This document shows, in pieces, positions 11,061 to 18,502 of a stretch of DNA of 64,000 bases. Origin of the DNA: JANXQG01 sp963780045 (GTDB lineage Bacteria; Planctomycetota; Planctomycetia; Pirellulales; Thermoguttaceae); NCBI GenBank assembly GCA_963780045.1, contig CAVZZZ010000005.1:1240001-1304000 (forward strand), given 5' to 3'. Position 1 is the stretch's first letter; each line of letters opens with the position of its first letter. The notes beneath the pieces were generated by a model, which had not been told where the DNA came from, did not search any database, and saw only the letters and a program-made list of their open reading frames with translations. The translations under genes were made by a program, and so were the position numbers.

Positions 11061-12808
11061 TTGTCCAGGAACTGCACCATATTCAAGAAGAACACGGCTA
11101 CTTGCCGGCGGACCAGCTCAGGGCCCTGGCCGAACGGCTCCACGAGCCGTTGCACCGCCTGCACGAGGTTGCCAGCTTCTTTCCGCATTACCGTTTGCAG
11201 CCGCCGCCGGCCGCGGACGTCAAGGTCTGCTGCGATATGGCATGCCATCTGGCCGGCGGCGACAAGCTCCGCGAGCAACTTGACGTAGTGGGCAATCAGT
11301 TTCCAGGAAAGATCTCCGTGAAGCGGGTTTCCTGCCTCGGCCGCTGCGATGCGCCCGCCGCGGTTTCCATCAACGATCAGGTCTATTGGAACAAGTCAAC
11401 GGCCGAAATTGAGGGCTTGGTGCTGGCCGCCGCGGCGGGACAGACGATTGCGCAACAAACTACGTCCGGACTCAGCCGCCAGTGGCAAATCGATCCCTAC
11501 TTCGGCCGCCCGACATATGACGTCCTGCGCCGCTGGGCGGAACAATGGAACGCCGACAAGGCCAGCGATTCCCAAAGCAAACGACTGGCGCTGGGGAACC
11601 CAATCCTGAAGATTCTGGAAACAGGAAACCTTCGCGGCATGGGCGGCGCCGCGTTTCCCGCGTATCGCAAGTGGGCCGGTGTTCGAGATGCTCCCGGCGA
11701 CGTCCGATACGTAGTTTGCAATGGCGACGAAAGCGAACCCGGCACGTTCAAGGACCGCGACTTGCTCCTTTTCGCGCCGCACCTGGTCATCGAAGGCATC
11801 GTTATCGCCGGACTGGTGATCGGCGCGGAACGAGGGTACATCTACATTCGCCATGAATACCAGGAGCAGATTGACGCCGTTCGCGCCGAGCTTGCCCGCG
11901 CGCATGTGCAGGGCGTCTGCGGCACGAGCGTCCTCGGCACGGGCGTCTCGTTCCCGGTCGAGGTCTTCGTCAGTCCCGGCGGATATATCTGCGGAGAGGA
12001 GAGCGCGCTGCTGGAAGCCATCGAGGACCGCCGGGCGGAACCGCGCAACAAACCGCCTATGACGCACTTGCAAGGCATCCGCGGCCAGCCGACCCTCGTC
12101 AACAACGTGGAGACGCTGGCTTGGGTCCCTGCCCTTGTGCTCCACGGCGGCCAATGGTATCAGGACAAAGGCGTCCGCGGCGGCACGGGTTTGCGGTTCG
12201 TCTCCATAAGCGGCCACGTGCTCCGGCCGGGCGTTTACGAAGTGCCCTTCGGGCAGACGGTACGCGAGTTGATTTGGGACACTGCCGGAGGCATGTCGGG
12301 CGGGCGCAAACTCAAAGCGATCGCCACAAGCGGCCCATCCGGCGGTTTTTTGCCGGCCGTCCTGGATTTGTCGGGCGTCTCGCCGAAATTCGTCGATGGG
12401 CTGAAAAAACGCGGCGTGGTTTCGCCCGACGCGACGAGTCTGGACATCCTCGATTTGCCGCTCGATCCCGCCCTCCTGCAGCCGTTTCCCGATTTCATGC
12501 TCGGGGCCGCTTTTGTCGTCTATGGCGACGACGCCGACATGCTTCAGGAGGCGCTGAATTGCGTCGAGTTCTATCGCAACGAGTCGTGCGGCAAATGCGT
12601 TCCCTGCCGCCTCGGCACGCATAAAATGACCGCCATGATCGAAGACCTGCTGTCAGGGAAGCGGCACGACGACTTGGAAACGCTCGACGATTTGGCGGAA
12701 ACGATGTTTTTGACGTCCATTTGCGGTTTGGGGCAAGTTGCCGGCAATCCGCTCCGGACCGTCCTGCGGTTCTTCCGCGAGGATGTCGATAAACATGCGA
12801 GGGGCTGA
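11057..12808 (+). CDS. NuoE-NuoF fusion: NADH-oxidising flavoprotein subunit
   Basis: 583 residues. Residues 1-125 are NuoE-like: helices, then a [2Fe-2S] thioredoxin-fold site with CCDMAC (C-x4-C) and CLGRC (C-x3-C). The rest is NuoF-like: a GNLRGMGGAAFPAYRKW stretch before the NADH/FMN site, the FMN/NADH signature CNGDESEPGTFKDRDL, GGYICGEESALLEAIE, and a C-terminal [4Fe-4S] motif ESCGKCVPCRLGTHKM near residue 510. This is the electron-input module of complex I and of NAD-linked hydrogenases and formate dehydrogenases. It oxidises NADH (or reduces NAD+) in the cytoplasm through FMN. No hydrogenase or formate dehydrogenase catalytic subunit and no complex I membrane subunits are encoded nearby. 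The gene overlaps the decaheme cytochrome gene and is two bases upstream of the NuoG-like fusion, so the partners are unusual. Confidence 0.9.
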   Translation: MIVQELHHIQEEHGYLPADQLRALAERLHEPLHRLHEVASFFPHYRLQPPPAADVKVCCDMACHLAGGDKLREQLDVVGNQFPGKISVKRVSCLGRCDAPAAVSINDQVYWNKSTAEIEGLVLAAAAGQTIAQQTTSGLSRQWQIDPYFGRPTYDVLRRWAEQWNADKASDSQSKRLALGNPILKILETGNLRGMGGAAFPAYRKWAGVRDAPGDVRYVVCNGDESEPGTFKDRDLLLFAPHLVIEGIVIAGLVIGAERGYIYIRHEYQEQIDAVRAELARAHVQGVCGTSVLGTGVSFPVEVFVSPGGYICGEESALLEAIEDRRAEPRNKPPMTHLQGIRGQPTLVNNVETLAWVPALVLHGGQWYQDKGVRGGTGLRFVSISGHVLRPGVYEVPFGQTVRELIWDTAGGMSGGRKLKAIATSGPSGGFLPAVLDLSGVSPKFVDGLKKRGVVSPDATSLDILDLPLDPALLQPFPDFMLGAAFVVYGDDADMLQEALNCVEFYRNESCGKCVPCRLGTHKMTAMIEDLLSGKRHDDLETLDDLAETMFLTSICGLGQVAGNPLRTVLRFFREDVDKHARG

Positions 12809-12810
12809 CC

Positions 12811-15327
12811 ATGGCTTCTTTGGAAGAACTTGAATTCGACATGATGATCGGCGACCAGCTCGTCACCATGAGACGGTCGTTCAAGGAATTGCTTGCGCAG
12901 GGCGAGTTCGAGTTGACCATCGACGGCCACAAGGTCCGCATGCCGCGCGTCATGCCGGGCTACGATCTTGTTGACAAACGTGTACCGACGCGCTTGACGA
13001 CAATCTACGATGCGGTCAGCAAGGTGTACCGGGAGCAATTGGGCGGGACAAACCCGATTCCCCTGCTCTGCCATCGCGAGCACATGACGCCCGTCGGCGT
13101 CTGCCGCGTCTGCGTTGTGGACGTCAAAGGGTCGCCGCGCCTCGTTCCCTCCTGCCAGCGGCCGATCGAGCCGAACATGGAAGTCTCGACGATTGACACA
13201 AGCGAGCGCGTGAAATCTTCCGTTCGCACCGTGGTCGAGCTGCTGCTGAGCGACTATCGACCGCCCGCCGGCGGCGTGGCGCCCGCAAAGCAGGGTCGTG
13301 AGGGACGAGTGGTCGATCTGCAATTCGGCGAAGACGGCCGGAACGAGCTCGAGGTCCTTGCCCGGCGGCTTGGCGTCTCCGTTGGCCGCTTTCCGCGCGG
13401 CGCGGGCGGGCGGCCGCGGGACGATTCTTCGCTCTTGATCAACGTCGATCACAACGCCTGCATCCTTTGCGACCGCTGCGTCCGCGGCTGCAACGAAATC
13501 CGCGGCAATCACGTGCTCGGCCGGATGGGCAAAGGCTACGCGGCACGCATCGCCTTCGATCTCGACGATCCGATGGGCAAGTCCAACTGCGTCACGTGCG
13601 GCGAATGCATGGTTTCCTGCCCGACCGGCGCGCTCTCCAGCAGCGCGGTCGTCCCGAACGAGCTTCCGCCCGGCTCAGAAGCGGTGACGGCCGACGATTT
13701 GGCCGCGGTGCGGATTCCGCTGGCCGCACGAACGGGTCCTTCGCAAGTCGCTGCGGCGCCGGCTGCCGCAGTCGAGGGCAACGACGTCAAGCTGTTCGAA
13801 GGCATTTCCAATGCTTTTTTGCAGTGGAACCGCAGCGCGGTGGTCCGCAGGCGTTTCCGCAAGGGCGAGATTATTTGTCGCGAGGGGGAGTATGGCTCGA
13901 CGGCCTTCATCATGGAAAAAGGCCGCTTTGAAGTCAGCATCAAGTCGCCATTGAGCCGCGTGGGAAAAAAGGCAGAGCAAGGTTTTTTCGGCTTCCTTAG
14001 CCGGTTCACCGTCGGTCTCGGCCCGCGCGACGCCGGCGGACAGCAATTCATTCCGATCAATGCGCCGGTCTCGCTGGAACGCGGCAGCCCGGTCGCCGTT
14101 TTGGATCCCAGCGACTTGCTCTTCGGCGAAATGACGTGCATGAGCCACTATCCGCGCTCAGCCACCGTGACCGCCTTGGAAGACTGCACGGTGCTGGAAA
14201 TCATGCGCAACGTCTTGTACATGCTGCAGCGCAGCGCGGCATCCAGAAAACTGCTGGATGACGTTTATCGCCGCCGCACGCTGGACTCCCATTTGCGCAG
14301 CTTCAAGCTCTTCGCCGACCTGGTGCCCGATCCGGAGCAATTCAAATCGTTCGCCGATTTCCTGCGGCCCAAGGTGCAATTGGTCCGGGTCCATCCGGGG
14401 CAAGTCATCATCCGCCAGGGAGACAAGGCCGACTACTTCTACATGGTGCGGTCCGGCTTCGTGAAAGTCGCGCAGACGCGACGCACTATCGCGCGCGTGG
14501 TGAACTACCTCGGGCCGGGAGCGTACTTCGGCGAAATCGGCGCGCTCGGTGAACTCCTCCAGTCGCTGGGCATTGCCGCCTCTGGCTTGCGGACCGCGAC
14601 CTGCAGCGCCCTGGACCACGTCGACCTCGTCCGCATGGACAAGGAGACTTTCCTGGATCTGATCGGAATGTTTCCCCAGCTCCGGGAAAACGTCCTGAAG
14701 GTCGCCCGCGAACGCCTCGAGGCCGACGAACGATTATCGAAGGAGATCGAAGAAGTTCCGCTGCCGCAGTTTCTCGAACAGGGGCTGGCCGGCGCGGGCA
14801 ATGTCCTGGTGCTGGACTTGGAACGATGCACGCGCTGCGACGAATGTACCAAGGCCTGCGCCGATTCGCACGGAGGCGTGACTCGCCTGATCCGCGAAGG
14901 ACTTCGCTTTGGGCAGTTTCTGGTGGCCAGTTCGTGCCGCTCGTGCCTCGATCCGTATTGCCTCGTCGGCTGCCCGGTGGCGGCCATCGAGCGGACCCCA
15001 AAGGGCGACATTAACATCAAGGACACGTGCATTGGCTGCGGCAATTGCGCCAACAACTGCCCTTACGGCAATATCAATATGGTAGGCTTCGACAAGGGCG
15101 AAACCGTGGCGGGCACCCGGCACAATGCGTCAGGTACTCCGGGTGCCGGGTCGCCGGCAAGTCCCGGCCGCCGGCTCGCGGTCCAAAGCCAAAAGGCGAC
15201 GACTTGCGACAAGTGCAACGGCATTGATCCTCCAAGTTGTGTCTATGCCTGCCCGCATGAGGCGGCGCACCGCATGGATGGCAAGGAACTCCTGAACTTG
15301 GTAAAGCAGCGCAACGCGGGGAGATAA
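12811..15327 (+). CDS. NuoG-like iron-sulfur protein with two cyclic-nucleotide-binding domains and a polyferredoxin tail
   Basis: 838 residues with a rare domain order. Residues about 35-130 are a [2Fe-2S] ferredoxin (CHREHMTPVGVCRVC, then a fourth Cys in PSCQRP). Residues about 205-280 hold two [4Fe-4S] motifs as in the NuoG/HoxU/FdhB N-terminus (CILCDRCVRGC; CVTCGECMVSCPTG). Residues about 340-480 and 490-640 are CRP-type cNMP domains. The first has an intact phosphate-binding cassette (FGEMTCMSHYPRSATV); the second has YFGEIGALG and later GLRTAT. Residues about 665-838 are a DMSO-reductase-B-like ferredoxin with CTRCDECTKAC, CRSCLDPYCLVGCP, CIGCGNCANNCP and CDKCNGIDPPSCVYACP. The protein should wire electrons from NuoF through many clusters, with cNMP binding as a likely control input (inference). 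The cyclase three genes downstream is the obvious source of ligand. A short inverted repeat at about 15111-15152 sits in the ferredoxin tail. Confidence 0.88.
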   Translation: MASLEELEFDMMIGDQLVTMRRSFKELLAQGEFELTIDGHKVRMPRVMPGYDLVDKRVPTRLTTIYDAVSKVYREQLGGTNPIPLLCHREHMTPVGVCRVCVVDVKGSPRLVPSCQRPIEPNMEVSTIDTSERVKSSVRTVVELLLSDYRPPAGGVAPAKQGREGRVVDLQFGEDGRNELEVLARRLGVSVGRFPRGAGGRPRDDSSLLINVDHNACILCDRCVRGCNEIRGNHVLGRMGKGYAARIAFDLDDPMGKSNCVTCGECMVSCPTGALSSSAVVPNELPPGSEAVTADDLAAVRIPLAARTGPSQVAAAPAAAVEGNDVKLFEGISNAFLQWNRSAVVRRRFRKGEIICREGEYGSTAFIMEKGRFEVSIKSPLSRVGKKAEQGFFGFLSRFTVGLGPRDAGGQQFIPINAPVSLERGSPVAVLDPSDLLFGEMTCMSHYPRSATVTALEDCTVLEIMRNVLYMLQRSAASRKLLDDVYRRRTLDSHLRSFKLFADLVPDPEQFKSFADFLRPKVQLVRVHPGQVIIRQGDKADYFYMVRSGFVKVAQTRRTIARVVNYLGPGAYFGEIGALGELLQSLGIAASGLRTATCSALDHVDLVRMDKETFLDLIGMFPQLRENVLKVARERLEADERLSKEIEEVPLPQFLEQGLAGAGNVLVLDLERCTRCDECTKACADSHGGVTRLIREGLRFGQFLVASSCRSCLDPYCLVGCPVAAIERTPKGDINIKDTCIGCGNCANNCPYGNINMVGFDKGETVAGTRHNASGTPGAGSPASPGRRLAVQSQKATTCDKCNGIDPPSCVYACPHEAAHRMDGKELLNLVKQRNAGR
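15111..15152. repeat. In-frame GGGTGCC inverted repeat inside the ferredoxin tail
   Basis: Arms GGGCACCCGGCAC and CCGGGTGCCGGG face each other in-frame within the 12811-15327 gene. They encode a Gly/Ser/Pro linker (AGTRHNASGTPGAGSPASPG) that interrupts the ferredoxin between its third and last Cys groups. It looks like a palindrome inserted into coding sequence. Confidence 0.5.
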
Positions 15328-15333
15328 AGGGCC

Positions 15334-16863
15334 ATGAAGCGGAAGGTAGCGCTAATTGCGGTCGTCCTGGCCGGCATCGGTGTCGGAGTCGCTGTTGCCT
15401 TGCGGACGCCGTCGAGGGCCGCGGAGCAGCTCCCGTTGCCGCAACCAAGCCTCGTCCGTGCCGCGGCCGCCCAGGACCAATACGTGGGAGTAGGCTCGTG
15501 CGCTTCGCCCGCTTGCCACGGCGGCCCTCTGCCGGCGGCTAACAACACAAGTAACGGAAGAGAATGGAAGACCTCCTACACCGTTTGGATCGAGCGCGAC
15601 CCGCACGCCGGCGCGTACAACGTGCTTCGAAGCGAGCAGTCGCGAAACATGCTTTGCGAGTTGGACCACAAGCCCAAGGCCGCTTGCCAGCCGTGGAACG
15701 AGCCGCGCTGCCTGGCCTGCCACTCGACGACTGGCCGCCCGTCCGAGGACGGCCGCGCGGTCGAGGCACCCGCGGAGCGGGTCGTTGACGGCGTCGGCTG
15801 CGAAGCCTGCCACGGCCCTGCACGCGGCTGGTTGGCCGAGCATACGGCCCGCAGTTGGGACAACGTCTCTTCCAAGGAGCGTGCCGCGAAGGGCATGATC
15901 GATACGCGTGAAATCGGCGCCTGCGCCGCCGCCTGCGCCGGCTGTCACGTCGGCTCGACCGGCCGCGACATGAATCACGACATGATCGCGGCCGGCCATC
16001 CGCGGTTGACCTTCGAGCTGAGCGCCTTTCTGGCCAACATGCCGCACCATTGGCAGGACCGGGACAACACCGGCTTCCCGCAGCGCTGGAACGATCCGGC
16101 CAGGGATTTCGCCGTGGACGACCCGGCACAAGTCTGGGCCGTTGGCCAGATTGCAATGACCGAAAGCGCGCTGCGGCTGTTGGCGGCGCGGGCCGGCGCG
16201 GCCGACCCGCTGCCCGGGCACCCCGGCGGCGGCCCCTGGCCCGAGCTTTCCGAATACGACTGTTACAGTTGCCACCACGGTTTGTCGCTGGACGGCTATC
16301 GGCAGAAGACTTTGGGCAATGACGGGCGCGAGCACCGCAGCAGTTACCGTTGGGCGACGTGGCACTTGCCTCTGACCCGTTTACTGCTCCAGCAGTGTAC
16401 ATGTGCCGCGGCCAAATCCGCGCTGACGAACCTCGATCAACTCGCGGCATCGCTGCAATGGCCTCTGCCGGCGCCGAAGACCGTGGCCCGCGACGCCGAA
16501 TCTGCCGCCGCCGCCTTGCAGGTCTTGTTGAGCGAACCAAACAAACCATGCTTCGACCGCCAGATCGTTGACCGCGTCCTGCTGGCCACCGAGCGCCAAC
16601 CAGCCGCCAATTGGGACGAGGCCTGCGGACAGTACCTTCTCTTCCGCAGCGCATGCTCTGGGGACTCGCGGTTCAATGCGCCTTTGGCTAGTCTTCGCGA
16701 TTTATTGCAATTCCGCGACCAGCCGCGCCCCGAAGGCCCGCCGGCACAGTACCTCAGCCCCGCCGAGTCGTTGTCAATATCGTTCGATCCCGGCCGATTC
16801 AAAACCCGGATGGACGAAATCCGCAAGCTTTTGCCCCGGCAACCGACGTCTCAACTCAGGTAA
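15334..16863 (+). CDS. Pentaheme cytochrome c, cytochrome c554-like, with one CX4CH site
   Basis: 509 residues with an N-terminal signal or anchor (VALIAVVLAGIGVGVAVALR). Haem motifs: CASPACH (C-x4-CH), CLACH, CEACHG, CAGCH and CYSCHH. The spacing, with CLACH..CEACHGPA..CAGCH followed by AAGHPRLTFE, matches the cytochrome c554 family of nitrifier and planctomycete multiheme cytochromes. The C-terminal 180 residues have no haem and look helical. Atypical CX4CH haem attachment is known from a few multiheme cytochromes. The gene starts six bases after the NuoG-like fusion and six bases before a related cytochrome gene. It probably passes electrons in the periplasm; the partner is not shown. A short GC-rich palindrome (15765-15784) lies in-frame between the second and third haem motifs. 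Confidence 0.82.
   Translation: MKRKVALIAVVLAGIGVGVAVALRTPSRAAEQLPLPQPSLVRAAAAQDQYVGVGSCASPACHGGPLPAANNTSNGREWKTSYTVWIERDPHAGAYNVLRSEQSRNMLCELDHKPKAACQPWNEPRCLACHSTTGRPSEDGRAVEAPAERVVDGVGCEACHGPARGWLAEHTARSWDNVSSKERAAKGMIDTREIGACAAACAGCHVGSTGRDMNHDMIAAGHPRLTFELSAFLANMPHHWQDRDNTGFPQRWNDPARDFAVDDPAQVWAVGQIAMTESALRLLAARAGAADPLPGHPGGGPWPELSEYDCYSCHHGLSLDGYRQKTLGNDGREHRSSYRWATWHLPLTRLLLQQCTCAAAKSALTNLDQLAASLQWPLPAPKTVARDAESAAAALQVLLSEPNKPCFDRQIVDRVLLATERQPAANWDEACGQYLLFRSACSGDSRFNAPLASLRDLLQFRDQPRPEGPPAQYLSPAESLSISFDPGRFKTRMDEIRKLLPRQPTSQLR
15765..15784. repeat. Short in-frame GC palindrome, APAERV type
   Basis: GGCACCCGCGGAGCGGGTCG, encoding APAERV in the pentaheme cytochrome. Related copies lie at 18314-18344, 18624-18652 and, inverted, 46196-46219, all inside coding sequence. 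Confidence 0.55.
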
Positions 16864-16869
16864 ACATCC

Positions 16870-18492
16870 ATGCGCCACACCACTCTCTTGCGTGCCCTGG
16901 CATTATGCGGCTGTCTGGCCGCTTTGGTTGTCGCGAATCGTCTCGGTTCCGTGTCGCGGGCGGACTCGCCCTTACTGGCCGGGCAAACGGCAGGAACTGC
17001 AGCGGGCCGCTCTCCGACGTATCAGGGCCCCGGCGATTGCGTGATTTGTCACGACGGTGGGAACGCGAACCGGGCCCGATACGGCAACGACTCGGACAAA
17101 TACTTCCAACTGACCGAACTTGCGACGTGGGAAAAGAGCGACAAGCACGCTCTGGCGGGCGAAGTGCTGAAAAACTCGCGCAGTGAAACGATGCTGAAGC
17201 TGTTGAAGCAATCCGATCCAAAGGCGAGCATCGACGATTGCCTGAGCTGCCACGCCGTCAATGTCGCGCCGTCGGCGGTCGCGGGAGAAAACCGCGATCT
17301 GCTCGTCAAGCTCCAAGCCGAGGGAGTAAGTTGCGAGGTTTGCCACGGCCGCGCCTCCGCCTGGGTGGACGACCACTGGCACGTTGAAAAATGGCGAAAC
17401 AACAAGAACATGACGCCGGAGGCGAAATCCGCCAAGGGGTTCATCGACCTGCGCGACGACGTCACGCGGGCCAAGGTCTGCCTCTCTTGCCATCTGGGCA
17501 ACCCGAAGGACGAGCCAATTGCCGCCGGCGTGACCCTGCCGCGCCGCGTGGTGACGCACGAGATGTTCGCCGCCGGTCATCCGCCGATTTCGGGTTTCGA
17601 GATCGAGACCTTTGCCAAGGCCATGCCCTACCACTGGACGGGCAAAATGCCGCCGCAATATGCGCCCTATTACGGTGCCGAGCGTCTCGGTCCCATGCGC
17701 TCCGCACGGGCCATGACCGTGGCGGCACTCGTCGCCCTGCAGCAATACGCGCGGCTTGTGGGCGGCGACGACGCGGGCCGGCCCGCGCTCGATTTGGCCT
17801 CCTACGATTGCGCGGCGTGCCATCACGAACTGACAACCGCAAGCTGGCGGCAGGCCCGCGGTTATGGCGGCCGCTCGCCGGGCAGGCCCGCCGCCCGCTC
17901 CTGGCCCGTAGCGTTGGGCGTCATCGCAGTGGCCGCTTGCGGCGAGCAAGGGAAGCCGTTGGCCGGCGCGATCGAAAACTTCCGCGACGCCATCGCCGCC
18001 AAGCCGTTTGGCGACTCCCACGGAATCGCCGACGCCGCGGCCAAGCTCGACGGCGCGATCGCCGCGGCAATCGCCGGCCTCGGCAAACAGCCCTTCGACG
18101 AGCGGAAAGGGCTGGACATCATGCGGGCAATCGCCGAAAATGGGTCACAGAGGCCGTGCGATTTCGAAACCGCCCGGCAGCTCGCCTGGTGCCTGCGAAC
18201 GGTCTACGACGACATGCCGCAGGGCAAGCAGGACGCGAAAGTGAAAGAGATCATCGATGCGATGGCCGGCAAGGAAGAGCTGGCGCTGGATTTGCCGACG
18301 CGCGCGGAGGAGTGCCCCGGGGCGCCTGCGGAGCGGGTCGCTGGCACGGACCCAGCCGCCGGCCGCTCGTGCGTCGTGAACCGCTCCGTGCCCCAGGCAC
18401 TTGCCGCCGCCGCAAAGTACGATGTCGCGCCGTCGAGGTTCCAGGACCGGTGCCAGAAGCTGGTCGAACTACTGAAGCCGCCGCTGAAATGA
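16870..18492 (+). CDS. Pentaheme cytochrome c, cytochrome c554-like
   Basis: 540 residues with an N-terminal signal segment (ALALCGCLAALVVANRLGSV). Five CXXCH motifs: CVICH, CLSCH, CEVCHG, CLSCH and CAACHH. The central layout (CLSCH, CEVCHGRAS, CLSCHLGN, then AAGHPPISGFE) parallels the preceding gene closely, so the two probably arose by duplication. The C-terminal 200 residues are helical and haem-free. It begins six bases after its paralogue and ends eleven bases before the cyclase gene, so it belongs to the same transcription unit. Function is inferred as periplasmic electron transfer in the same chain. A GC-rich in-frame palindrome near the 3' end (18314-18344) encodes GAPAERVAGTD. Confidence 0.82.
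   Translation: MRHTTLLRALALCGCLAALVVANRLGSVSRADSPLLAGQTAGTAAGRSPTYQGPGDCVICHDGGNANRARYGNDSDKYFQLTELATWEKSDKHALAGEVLKNSRSETMLKLLKQSDPKASIDDCLSCHAVNVAPSAVAGENRDLLVKLQAEGVSCEVCHGRASAWVDDHWHVEKWRNNKNMTPEAKSAKGFIDLRDDVTRAKVCLSCHLGNPKDEPIAAGVTLPRRVVTHEMFAAGHPPISGFEIETFAKAMPYHWTGKMPPQYAPYYGAERLGPMRSARAMTVAALVALQQYARLVGGDDAGRPALDLASYDCAACHHELTTASWRQARGYGGRSPGRPAARSWPVALGVIAVAACGEQGKPLAGAIENFRDAIAAKPFGDSHGIADAAAKLDGAIAAAIAGLGKQPFDERKGLDIMRAIAENGSQRPCDFETARQLAWCLRTVYDDMPQGKQDAKVKEIIDAMAGKEELALDLPTRAEECPGAPAERVAGTDPAAGRSCVVNRSVPQALAAAAKYDVAPSRFQDRCQKLVELLKPPLK
18314..18344. repeat. Short in-frame GC palindrome, APAERV type
   Basis: GCCCCGGGGCGCCTGCGGAG followed by CGGGTCGCTGG, encoding the surface-type insertion GAPAERVAG in the second pentaheme cytochrome. 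Same family as 15765-15784. Confidence 0.55.
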
Positions 18493-18502
18493 GTTGATCG
18501 CC

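Noticed and set aside
11057..15327. NAD-linked hydrogenase or formate dehydrogenase locus
   Set aside because: NuoEF and NuoG-like subunits would fit, but no NiFe, FeFe or molybdopterin catalytic subunit is encoded in the window.
9531..18492. Hydroxylamine or hydrazine oxidoreductase
   Set aside because: Haem numbers are ten, five and five, and I see no octaheme layout with the cross-linking tyrosine in these genes.
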